From: Marinifilum sp. | GTDB taxonomy: Bacteria > Bacteroidota > Bacteroidia > Bacteroidales > CG2-30-32-10 | Direction: 5' to 3' | Assembly (NCBI GenBank): GCA_020718065.1 | Contig: DYDE01000023.1 | Span: 1 to 38,711, forward strand | Length of the DNA: 38,711 bases | Part shown: piece by piece, positions 13,478-21,088 of the stretch | Layout of the letters: the number at the start of each line of letters is the position of its first letter | Position numbering within the stretch: position 1 is the first letter of the stretch | The notes under the pieces: generated by a model | Seen by the model: only the letters and a program-made list of their open reading frames with translations | The model's database searches: none | Told to the model about the DNA's origin: nothing | Translations under genes and position numbers: made by a program

Positions 13478-15874
13478 TTAATTGTTTTTAATTCTCATTT
13501 TGTAAAATGATCGGTAAACAAAAAATAAAGCTATAATAAAAAAAGCACCTCCAACAAAAGGAGCTATATCACGAAAACTTGCAGAAATTGCTATTTCCAT
13601 TGCGAGCAAACCAAATAAAGTAGTAAATTTTATTATTGGGTTTAAAGCAACAGATGAAGTATCTTTAAAAGGGTCACCAACAGTATCGCCAACAACAGTA
13701 GCATCGTGAAGCGGAGTACCTTTTTGTTTCAAATCAACTTCAACTACTTTTTTTGCATTATCCCATGCACCACCAGCATTTGCCATAAAAATAGCTTGAA
13801 ACAAACCAAATACTGCAATAGAAATCAAATAACTAACAAAAAAAGATACAGGAGCATTAGATTCTCCCGGAGCTGACATAAAAGCAAAAGCCAAAGCAAA
13901 AGAGAAAATAGCAATAAAAATATTTAACATTCCTTTTTGAGCATATTGTGTACATATTTTAACAACTTCCTTAGAGGATTTAATATCTGCTTTTTTAGGA
14001 GCATTAGGATCAAGATTGATATTTTTCTTTATATATTCTACTGCACGGTATGCACCAGTGGTAACAGCCTGCATAGAAGCACCGGTAAACCAATAGATAA
14101 CAGCACCACCACAAAGAAAACCAAGAATTGTATATGGGTTTAAGATATTTAAAACCGTTTCAGGTGCAATTCCTAACTCTTTCTGAATAACCAAGATAAG
14201 AGAGAAAATCATAGTAGTAGCTCCCACAACAGCAGTACCAATAAGCACAGGTTTTGCTGTTGCTTTAAAAGTATTACCTGCTCCATCATTAGCTTCTAAC
14301 AAATGTTTTGCATTTTCAAAATCTGGTTTAAAACCAAAGTCTTTTTCAATTTCTTCAGAAATATTTGGCGTTTCTTCAATAAGAGATAATTCATAAACCG
14401 ATTGTGCATTATCAGTAACTGGTCCATAGCTGTCAACAGCTATAGTTACAGGTCCCATACCCAACATACCAAATGCAACCAAACCAAATGCAAAAACAGA
14501 AGGATAAATCATAAAAGCATCAAGACCATATGTGCTGGAAAAATAAGCAATAAACATCAGAACAAAGAATACCATTCCTTGCCAGAAAGCACTAAAATTA
14601 CCTGCAACCAAACCAGATAATATTGTGAGAGAAGCACCACCTTCTTTAGAAGCCTGAACCACTTCGTTAACGTGAGCTGATTTAGGACTGGTGAATATTT
14701 TTGTAAATTCAGGAATTAAAGCAGCGCCCAAAGTACCACAACTGATGATTGTAGATAAAACAATCCAAAGATTAGGAGATTTTGAACCAATACCAGATGT
14801 TGGACCAACCATTAAATAGCTAACTGCAAAGGTAACCAGAATAGACAGAATAGAAGTAATCCATACAAGATTGGTTAAAGGTCTTTCAAAATCAAGATCC
14901 ATTTTATTGGAATATTTTGCTTTGCTAAAAATATCATTAATCCAAAATGCAGTAATAGAAGTAATAATCATTAAAACACGCATTGCGAATATCCAGGTTA
15001 TCAACTCAGCCTGGTTACCAGGAAGAACAGCTAAAACAATAAAAGAAATCAAAGCCACACCAGTTACACCATAAGTTTCAAAACCATCAGCAGTTGGACC
15101 AACAGAATCACCGGCATTATCGCCAGTACAATCGGCAATAACACCAGGGTTACGTGGATCATCTTCTCCGATTTTAAATACAACTTTCATTAAATCAGAA
15201 CCGATATCTGCAATTTTAGTAAAAATACCACCTGCAATTCTCAATGCACTAGCACCCAAAGATTCACCTATTGCAAACCCAATAAAGCTTGCACCAGCAT
15301 ATTCTTTTGGAACAAGAAGTAAAATAATAAGCATCATTATTAATTCAACGCAAATCAATACAACTCCAATACTCATACCTGCATTTAAAGGGATTCGCAA
15401 TAATTTTAATGGCTTTTTCTCTAAAGAGGCGAATGCCATACGACTATTTGCAAATGTATTCATTCTAATACCAAACCAAGCTACACCATACGAACCAAGA
15501 ATACCAATAACAGTCCAGCTTAAAATTAAAGCTACACCACCAAATCCAGTTTCTTTAAGGCCTCCAAAATAGAATGCTATACAAGCAGCAATAAATAAAA
15601 ACAATACAATTAAGAATTTCCCTTGTTGTAAAAGATATGTTTTACATGTTTCAAAAATAACATTAGAAACTTCAAGCATAGATTTATGTGCTTTTAATTT
15701 TTTTACAATTACATATTGATAAAATCCAAATGCCAAACCCAGAATACAAATAATAAAACCCAACATCAACAAATTTGTTTGAGATGAAGTTAACTCAGGC
15801 ATTTTCAAATCCGCCTCACTTGCGAAAGTAAGTATTGGAAATAATGTTAGTAATACAGCTAATAACTTTTTCAT
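13478..15874 (-). CDS. hppA: Membrane-bound ion-translocating pyrophosphatase, divergent clade
   Basis: Hydrolyses pyrophosphate and pumps H+ and/or Na+ out of the cytoplasm. It has 798 residues, about 16 membrane segments and a cleavable-looking N-terminus (LLAVLLTLFPILTFAS). Substrate motifs are present but in the divergent form: DIGSDLMKVVFKIGEDDPRN and IADCTGDNAGDSVGPTADGF, instead of the canonical DVGADLVGKVE and IADNVGDNVGD. A Lys occupies the position after GNTF (GNTFKA), where K+-dependent enzymes have Ala; this indicates a K+-independent enzyme. The overall form matches my memory of the Na+-regulated H+-pumping clade (Chlorobium type), which is an inference. The ATG at 15874 is preferred to the in-frame TTG at 15880. 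The gene has its own promoter and terminator. Confidence 0.95.
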   Translation of the reverse strand: MKKLLAVLLTLFPILTFASEADLKMPELTSSQTNLLMLGFIICILGLAFGFYQYVIVKKLKAHKSMLEVSNVIFETCKTYLLQQGKFLIVLFLFIAACIAFYFGGLKETGFGGVALILSWTVIGILGSYGVAWFGIRMNTFANSRMAFASLEKKPLKLLRIPLNAGMSIGVVLICVELIMMLIILLLVPKEYAGASFIGFAIGESLGASALRIAGGIFTKIADIGSDLMKVVFKIGEDDPRNPGVIADCTGDNAGDSVGPTADGFETYGVTGVALISFIVLAVLPGNQAELITWIFAMRVLMIITSITAFWINDIFSKAKYSNKMDLDFERPLTNLVWITSILSILVTFAVSYLMVGPTSGIGSKSPNLWIVLSTIISCGTLGAALIPEFTKIFTSPKSAHVNEVVQASKEGGASLTILSGLVAGNFSAFWQGMVFFVLMFIAYFSSTYGLDAFMIYPSVFAFGLVAFGMLGMGPVTIAVDSYGPVTDNAQSVYELSLIEETPNISEEIEKDFGFKPDFENAKHLLEANDGAGNTFKATAKPVLIGTAVVGATTMIFSLILVIQKELGIAPETVLNILNPYTILGFLCGGAVIYWFTGASMQAVTTGAYRAVEYIKKNINLDPNAPKKADIKSSKEVVKICTQYAQKGMLNIFIAIFSFALAFAFMSAPGESNAPVSFFVSYLISIAVFGLFQAIFMANAGGAWDNAKKVVEVDLKQKGTPLHDATVVGDTVGDPFKDTSSVALNPIIKFTTLFGLLAMEIAISASFRDIAPFVGGAFFIIALFFVYRSFYKMRIKNN

Positions 15875-15915
15875 ATACAATTTTATTTAATTAATTGATT
15901 TTTTTTTGTAAAATA

Positions 15916-15923
15916 CAAAATTA
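15916..15923 (-). promoter_or_regulatory. -7 element of hppA
   Basis: The minus strand reads TAATTTTG, an exact TAnnTTTG match 41 bases before the ATG. The -33 region is only T-rich. Confidence 0.45.
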
Positions 15924-16104
15924 AAAATATTAAGGAATAAAAAAAATTTTGCTATATTCTAATAATATATATACACTAATTAAATAACATTGATTTTAAA
16001 CACAATACGTTTAGTTATAAAAAAATTGAAAAGAATGTTAAATTATTAGTAATTTTATACCTTTAAAAAATAAAAATAAAATTTAAGCTTATTTACTTGA
16101 AGGG

Positions 16105-16701
16105 ATGGACAAAATAAAGCTTGAAATTCTGGGAATATCTTATAGTCAATCGCAAGCAGGTGCATATGCCCTGATTCTTGGAGAATCAAATGGAAAAAGA
16201 AGACTACCTATAATTATTGGGGGGTTTGAGGCACAATCTATAGCTATAGAACTTGAAAAAATGAAACCCAGCCGTCCGCTTACTCATGATTTATTTAAAA
16301 ATTTTGCCACAACTTATAATATTGATGTTACAGAAGTTGTTATTTATAAATTTGTTGAAGGTATTTTTTTTGCAAAACTTGTTTGTTTTGATGGTATAAA
16401 AGAAATTGATATTGATTCACGGACATCTGATGCTGTAGCAATAGCAGTTAGATTTAATTGCCCTATATACACTTATGAATCTATAATAGTTTCAGCAGGT
16501 ATTATACTTGATGAAGAGACAACTGATATTCATTTAAGCGATATTAAACCAGAAATTGAACAAGAAGGAGAAAATGAATATGATAATTTTTCAACCAAAG
16601 AGTTGGAAGACCTTTTAATGTCAGCAATTGATGAAGAAGCATATGAAAAGGCATCTCTTATAAGAGATGAATTAAAAAAAAGAAAGCAAACAAATAAATA
16701 A
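16105..16701 (+). CDS. Bifunctional nuclease family (DUF151) protein with UvrB/UvrC motif
   Basis: 198 residues. The N-terminal DUF151/BFN domain (about 1-135) is recognised by LEILGISYSQSQAGAYALIL, RRLPIIIGGFEAQSIAI and SRTSDAVAIAVRFNCPIY. A short C-terminal UvrB/UvrC-type helical hairpin (about 165-195: DEEAYEKASLIRDELKKRK) follows an acidic linker. This architecture is standard in Bacteroidota. Plant homologues were reported as bifunctional DNase/RNases; the bacterial role is not settled. It lies 78 bases upstream of thyA on the same strand and may be part of the same transcript. No membrane or export signal. Confidence 0.9.
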   Translation: MDKIKLEILGISYSQSQAGAYALILGESNGKRRLPIIIGGFEAQSIAIELEKMKPSRPLTHDLFKNFATTYNIDVTEVVIYKFVEGIFFAKLVCFDGIKEIDIDSRTSDAVAIAVRFNCPIYTYESIIVSAGIILDEETTDIHLSDIKPEIEQEGENEYDNFSTKELEDLLMSAIDEEAYEKASLIRDELKKRKQTNK

Positions 16702-16779
16702 AAAATCTTTGGTTTCGTGTTTTAATTAAATATACTCGAAACAATTATCTATTTTTTTATATAATTTTAATTAAATTTA

Positions 16780-17571
16780 ATGAAACAGTACCTAGAATTA
16801 ATGGAATATGTGCTAAAAAACGGCACAAAAAAAGAAGACAGAACAGGTACAGGGACATCGAGTATATTCGGATACCAAATGAGGTTTAACCTGAATGAAG
16901 GTTTTCCTTTGTTAACAACCAAAAAACTTCATCTTCGTTCAATTATTTATGAATTATTGTGGTTTTTGAAAGGAGAAACAAATATTAAATACTTAAAAGA
17001 TAATGGTGTTAAAATTTGGGATGAATGGGCTGATGAAAATGGGGAGCTAGGACCAATATATGGGCATCAATGGCGTTCATGGAGTGCAAATGGTAAAAAT
17101 ATTGACCAAATATCTCAAATTATTCATCAAATAAAAACCACTCCGGATTCAAGGCGAATTATTGTAAGTGCATGGAATGTTGGCGAAGTAGAGAAAATGG
17201 CATTACCTCCTTGTCATGTTATGTTTCAATTTTATATTGCAAGTAACAGACTTTCTTGTCAATTGTATCAAAGAAGTGCAGATATTTTTCTTGGCGTTCC
17301 TTTTAATATTGCCTCATATGCACTATTAACTATGATGATTGCCCAAGTTTGTGATAAAATACCTGGAGATTTTGTTCATACTTTTGGAGATGCTCATCTA
17401 TATCTAAATCATATGGAGCAAGCAAACCTCCAATTAAAAAGAGAAACAAGACCTCTTCCTAAAATGAACATTAATCCGAATGTAAAAGACATATTTTCTT
17501 TTAAATTTGAAGATTTTGAATTAACAGAATACGATCCACATCCACATATAAAAGCACAGGTCGCAGTATAA
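16780..17571 (+). CDS. thyA: Thymidylate synthase
   Basis: Converts dUMP and methylene-tetrahydrofolate to dTMP and dihydrofolate. It has 263 residues, close to the 264 of the E. coli enzyme. The nucleophile Cys145 lies in [12 protein letters not shown], the folate/dUMP-binding region reads [20 protein letters not shown], and the N-terminus carries [11 protein letters not shown] with the phosphate-binding Arg. The C-terminus ends in AQVAV, as expected for a complete enzyme. folA follows after 43 bases and recycles the dihydrofolate that this reaction produces. Confidence 0.98.
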   Translation: MKQYLELMEYVLKNGTKKEDRTGTGTSSIFGYQMRFNLNEGFPLLTTKKLHLRSIIYELLWFLKGETNIKYLKDNGVKIWDEWADENGELGPIYGHQWRSWSANGKNIDQISQIIHQIKTTPDSRRIIVSAWNVGEVEKMALPPCHVMFQFYIASNRLSCQLYQRSADIFLGVPFNIASYALLTMMIAQVCDKIPGDFVHTFGDAHLYLNHMEQANLQLKRETRPLPKMNINPNVKDIFSFKFEDFELTEYDPHPHIKAQVAV

Positions 17572-17614
17572 GAAATATTGTTAATAAGAATATAAAGTTA
17601 TAATTAGTAAAAGT

Positions 17615-18115
17615 TTGAAAAAAACCATATCAATAATAGTAGCAGTTGCACAAAATAATGCAATTGGAAAAGACAATAAATTACTTTGGCATATTTCTGA
17701 AGACCTGAAGCGTTTTAAACAACTCACAAGTGGAAATACAGTAATTATGGGCAAAAACACATACTATTCATTACCTAAAAGACCTTTGCCAAACAGGACT
17801 AATATTGTAATAACAGATATCACAAATGAACAGATAGATGATTGCTTAATGGTTTATTCTATTGAAGAAGCTATAAGTAAATGTGATGATAATAAAGAAA
17901 ACTTTGTAATAGGTGGAGCTTCAGTTTACAAACAGTTCTTACCTATTGCCGATAAACTTTATTTAACAAAAGTTCATAAAGAATTCGATGCAGATTGTTT
18001 TTTCGAGGATATAAATATAAATGATTGGAAACTTATTAGCAAAGAAGATTGCAACAACGATACTCAAAATGATTTTACATATTCATATCTGATATATGAA
18101 AAGCATAAATTATAA
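17615..18115 (+). CDS. folA: Dihydrofolate reductase
   Basis: Reduces dihydrofolate to tetrahydrofolate with NADPH. 166 residues. SIIVAVAQNNAIGKDNKLLW is the N-terminal signature, the acidic active-site residue is D30 in HISEDLKRF, and GKNTYYSLPKRPLPNRTNIV plus VIGGASVYKQFLP form the NADPH-binding elements. The only in-frame start is TTG at 17615: no ATG precedes it after the stop at 17585, and the signature begins at once, so the TTG start is well supported. No Shine-Dalgarno is visible. It is probably cotranscribed with thyA. Confidence 0.96.
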   Translation: MKKTISIIVAVAQNNAIGKDNKLLWHISEDLKRFKQLTSGNTVIMGKNTYYSLPKRPLPNRTNIVITDITNEQIDDCLMVYSIEEAISKCDDNKENFVIGGASVYKQFLPIADKLYLTKVHKEFDADCFFEDININDWKLISKEDCNNDTQNDFTYSYLIYEKHKL

Positions 18116-18235
18116 TAGTGTTTAGCTTTTCAGAGAATTTGCTTAAGGTTTTTATTCAAAAATAATACATTATATTATTGTATATTTTATTATTATTTTT
18201 ACTAACAAAAATATATTATAAAAAAATCAAATATT

Positions 18236-18242
18236 AAGGAGG
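18236..18242 (+). promoter_or_regulatory. Strong Shine-Dalgarno of the nucleoside transporter
   Basis: AAGGAGG followed by ATTT and the ATG at 18247. It fixes the start. Confidence 0.75.
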
Positions 18243-18246
18243 ATTT

Positions 18247-19488
18247 ATGGGTATAAAGTATCGTTTGACAATAATGAATTTCTTACAATTTTTCATTTGG
18301 GGTTCTTGGCTGATTTCAATTGGAGGCTATTTAGGGGGTACTCTACATTTCACCGGTGCGCAAATAGGAGCTGTTTTTTCTACTTTAGGTATCGCTTCTT
18401 TGTTTATGCCAGCTATAATGGGCATTATTGCCGACAAATGGATGAATGCTGAAAGGGTATTGGGACTTTGTCATATTCTTGGTGCAGGTATGTTGATATG
18501 GGCTTCTACAATTACTGACCCCAGTATGTTTTTTTGGGTAATGTTGTTGAATTCTATGTTTTATATGCCTACTATTGCATTAAATAATACTGTTTCATAT
18601 AACATATTGGAGCAAAAAGGTTTTGATATCATAAAAGTTTTTCCACCAATCAGGGTTTGGGGAACAATAGGCTTTATTGCGGCAATGTGGGTTGTTGACA
18701 TACTTGGATGGAAATCCAATAATATGCAACTAATATTTAGTGCAGTATCAGCATTGATATTAGGTTTATACGCTTTTACAATGCCTTCTTGTCCGCCAGT
18801 AAAATCCAATACAAGCACATCGCTGCTTGCTACATTGGGTCTTGATGCTTTTGTTTTATTCAAACAAAGCAAAATGGTTGTTTTCTTTTTGTTCGCTATG
18901 TTTTTAGGTGCTGCATTACAAATAACCAATGCTTTTGGAGGTTCTTTTTTAGAAAGCTTCAAGATTACACATCCTGGTACATTTGGAGTAGAACATCCAA
19001 TTTTGCTACTTTCTATCTCGCAGATATCTGAAACACTTTTTATTCTAACCATTCCTTTCTTCTTAAAAAAATTCGGTATTAAAAAAGTAATGCTCATTAG
19101 TATATTTGCTTGGGTACTTAGGTTTGGTATGTTTGCTGTTGGTAATCCTGGCAGCGGTTTGTTTTTATTAGTTCTTTCTATGATTATTTATGGTATGGCT
19201 TTCGATTTCTTCAATATTTCTGGTTCATTATTTGTTGAAAAAGAAGCACCTTCTAAAATGAGAGCAAGTGCACAAGGTTTATTTATGTTTATGACAAATG
19301 GTATTGGCGCTATGTGTGGTGGCTATGGTGCTGGTTTAGTTGTTGATCATTTCACAACAAATGGCATTACAAATTGGCAAAGCACTTGGTTTGCATTTGC
19401 AGCGTATGCTTTAGCATTAGGAATCATTTTCCCATTTGTATTTAAATATAAACACAAACCCGAAACATTAGAAAACATTCAACATTAA
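18247..19488 (+). CDS. Nucleoside permease, NupG / nucleoside:H+ symporter family (MFS)
   Basis: 413 residues with about 12 membrane segments. Family signs are RLTIMNFLQFFIWGSWL at the start, GAVFSTLGIASLFMPAIMG, and the second-half block FDFFNISGSLFVEKE with RASAQGLFMFMTNGIG. It takes up nucleosides by proton symport in the inner membrane. It lies 131 bases behind folA, and thymidylate and nucleoside metabolism make sensible neighbours. The spacing and its own strong ribosome site suggest a separate or secondary transcript. Confidence 0.92.
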   Translation: MGIKYRLTIMNFLQFFIWGSWLISIGGYLGGTLHFTGAQIGAVFSTLGIASLFMPAIMGIIADKWMNAERVLGLCHILGAGMLIWASTITDPSMFFWVMLLNSMFYMPTIALNNTVSYNILEQKGFDIIKVFPPIRVWGTIGFIAAMWVVDILGWKSNNMQLIFSAVSALILGLYAFTMPSCPPVKSNTSTSLLATLGLDAFVLFKQSKMVVFFLFAMFLGAALQITNAFGGSFLESFKITHPGTFGVEHPILLLSISQISETLFILTIPFFLKKFGIKKVMLISIFAWVLRFGMFAVGNPGSGLFLLVLSMIIYGMAFDFFNISGSLFVEKEAPSKMRASAQGLFMFMTNGIGAMCGGYGAGLVVDHFTTNGITNWQSTWFAFAAYALALGIIFPFVFKYKHKPETLENIQH

Positions 19489-19533
19489 TAATTTGCATAA
19501 TAATATAACGAATAATAAAAACCAATAAAACAC

Positions 19534-20085
19534 ATGAAAAAAATAACTTTTAGTCTAATCATTGTTATGATGATTAATTTAGGATGTTTAGCCCAAAAGA
19601 AGACATTCTTTGATTTTAAAACAACAACACTTAATGGGGAATCTTATGATTTATCCCAGTTAAAAGGGAAAAAAGTATTGGTTGTAAATACGGCCTCAAA
19701 ATGTGGACATACTCCACAATATAAAGACCTGGAAGATTTATACAAGCAGTATGGTGGGGATAAGTTTGTAATCATAGGATTTCCTTCAAATGATTTTCTA
19801 AAACAAGAACCCGGAACTAATGCTGAAATAATAGAATTTTGTACAAAAAATTATGGTGTTACTTTTCCGATGATGAGCAAAATATCAGTTAAGGGTAAAA
19901 AAATGGATCCAATATATAAGTGGTTGACCTCTAAAAAAGAAAATGGAGTGATGGATGCTAAAGTTACCTGGAATTTTCAGAAATTTTTAATTGATGAAAA
20001 TGGCAATCTTGTGGATGTAGTTGCCCCAAGTGAAAACCCCAAATGTGAAAAAATTGTAAATTGGATCAATGAATCAAAAAAATAA
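19534..20085 (+). CDS. Glutathione peroxidase family protein (Cys type), exported
   Basis: 183 residues: a signal peptide (1-20, cleavage likely CLA-QKK) and a complete GPx/thioredoxin-fold domain. The peroxidatic Cys57 sits in NTASKCGHTPQY, a candidate resolving Cys103 in FCTKNYGVTFPMM, and the conserved Trp-Asn pair in TWNFQKF (146-147). The usual active-site Gln in the FPxNQF motif is Asp here (FPSNDF, D87), a variant I recall from other Bacteroidota. It most likely reduces peroxides in the periplasm with a thioredoxin-like donor instead of glutathione. It is 45 bases behind the nucleoside permease. Confidence 0.93.
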   Translation: MKKITFSLIIVMMINLGCLAQKKTFFDFKTTTLNGESYDLSQLKGKKVLVVNTASKCGHTPQYKDLEDLYKQYGGDKFVIIGFPSNDFLKQEPGTNAEIIEFCTKNYGVTFPMMSKISVKGKKMDPIYKWLTSKKENGVMDAKVTWNFQKFLIDENGNLVDVVAPSENPKCEKIVNWINESKK

Positions 20086-20153
20086 AAAAATAGAATTTAT
20101 ACTTAATACAATTTTGTAAAAGAAATAATTATTATTTAAAATAAATCATAAAA

Positions 20154-20183
20154 AAAGAAGCTGCCTTTTCTGACAGCCTCTTT
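20154..20183. terminator. Bidirectional terminator between convergent genes
   Basis: AAAGAAGCTG (20154-20163) pairs with CAGCCTCTTT (20174-20183) with one mismatch. T-rich tracts lie on both outer sides. It separates the GPx gene from the convergent T9SS gene. Confidence 0.75.
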
Positions 20184-20201
20184 GCTTTATTAAATATACA
20201 T

Positions 20202-21023
20202 TTATTTTACATTGAATTTACGAGTAATAGTGTTTTCACCATTTGTAATTGTTGTAATATAAATACCAGAAACAACATCGCTCATATCTATTGTCATTTT
20301 AGAATTGGTAATTGTAATGTTTTTTATTTCCTGTCCCATTAAATTGGTAATTTTAATGTTACCTTTTTCTGTAGCATTTAAATAATTAATATTCAATTTT
20401 TTGTTAAAACAGAAAACATTAATGTTCTCTTGGGTAGTATTTTCATTAATTCCTACTAAACCTTCTCCAGCGTTTATTGCAGTATTTGGAGTTGATTTAT
20501 AAGCCCAATCCATAACAGTAACAGTTGCCCCATTTTGCGGAATTGCAGTAAATCTAATCCAGCCATATACAACATTTGTACCAATTTTAAAATTAACAGC
20601 TGCATAATGAATTTGACCATCACCAAAATTTCCATAAGGAGTGCTATTCCACGTAGAAGCTAATATCATTTGTGTTGGGCTGCTTGCCCAATTTGTTAAA
20701 GCTGGTCCAATAGGATTTCCTAATGCAAAAGCCTGAGCATAACCAAAACTAGTGTATGCTACAGTACTTCCAGCAATAAAATTGTTTGCACCATTTAAAT
20801 TGTTTAAATTTGTTTGATGTCCTAAACGGGTTTGAACTTGAAAATCCATTGTACTATTACCATCCATGTCAATATCAAAAGTTTCAGGGTTTCCAGTAAG
20901 AACTCTATCTGGAATAACGTCATGATATACAACCTGTGATTGTAACGAACCTATTCCTACAACGCTAAGAGCAACAGCAGAATAAGCTTTAATTTTGTTT
21001 TGTAAAGAGGTAGATTTTTTCAT
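20202..21023 (-). CDS. Exported surface protein with T9SS type A sorting domain
   Basis: 273 residues. A signal peptide (about 1-30, ending GSLQSQ) is followed by a beta-rich domain containing DIDMDGNSTMDF (calcium-loop-like) and a conserved region with HYAAVNFKIG, NVVYGWIRF and DWAYKSTPNTAI. I recall this pattern from a common Bacteroidota secreted-protein family without known function. A T9SS C-terminal domain follows (about 195-273: KLNINYLNATEKGNIKITNL, then GIYITTITNGENTITRKFNVK-type end). It stands alone between two convergent or codirectional units. A CATATTTG element one base off the -7 consensus lies about 30 bases upstream of the start. Confidence 0.82.
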   Translation of the reverse strand: MKKSTSLQNKIKAYSAVALSVVGIGSLQSQVVYHDVIPDRVLTGNPETFDIDMDGNSTMDFQVQTRLGHQTNLNNLNGANNFIAGSTVAYTSFGYAQAFALGNPIGPALTNWASSPTQMILASTWNSTPYGNFGDGQIHYAAVNFKIGTNVVYGWIRFTAIPQNGATVTVMDWAYKSTPNTAINAGEGLVGINENTTQENINVFCFNKKLNINYLNATEKGNIKITNLMGQEIKNITITNSKMTIDMSDVVSGIYITTITNGENTITRKFNVK

Positions 21024-21088
21024 AATAAAATTTTAATTAATTTGCAAATATGGCTGCTAAATTATAAAAAATATATTTATATACAAAA

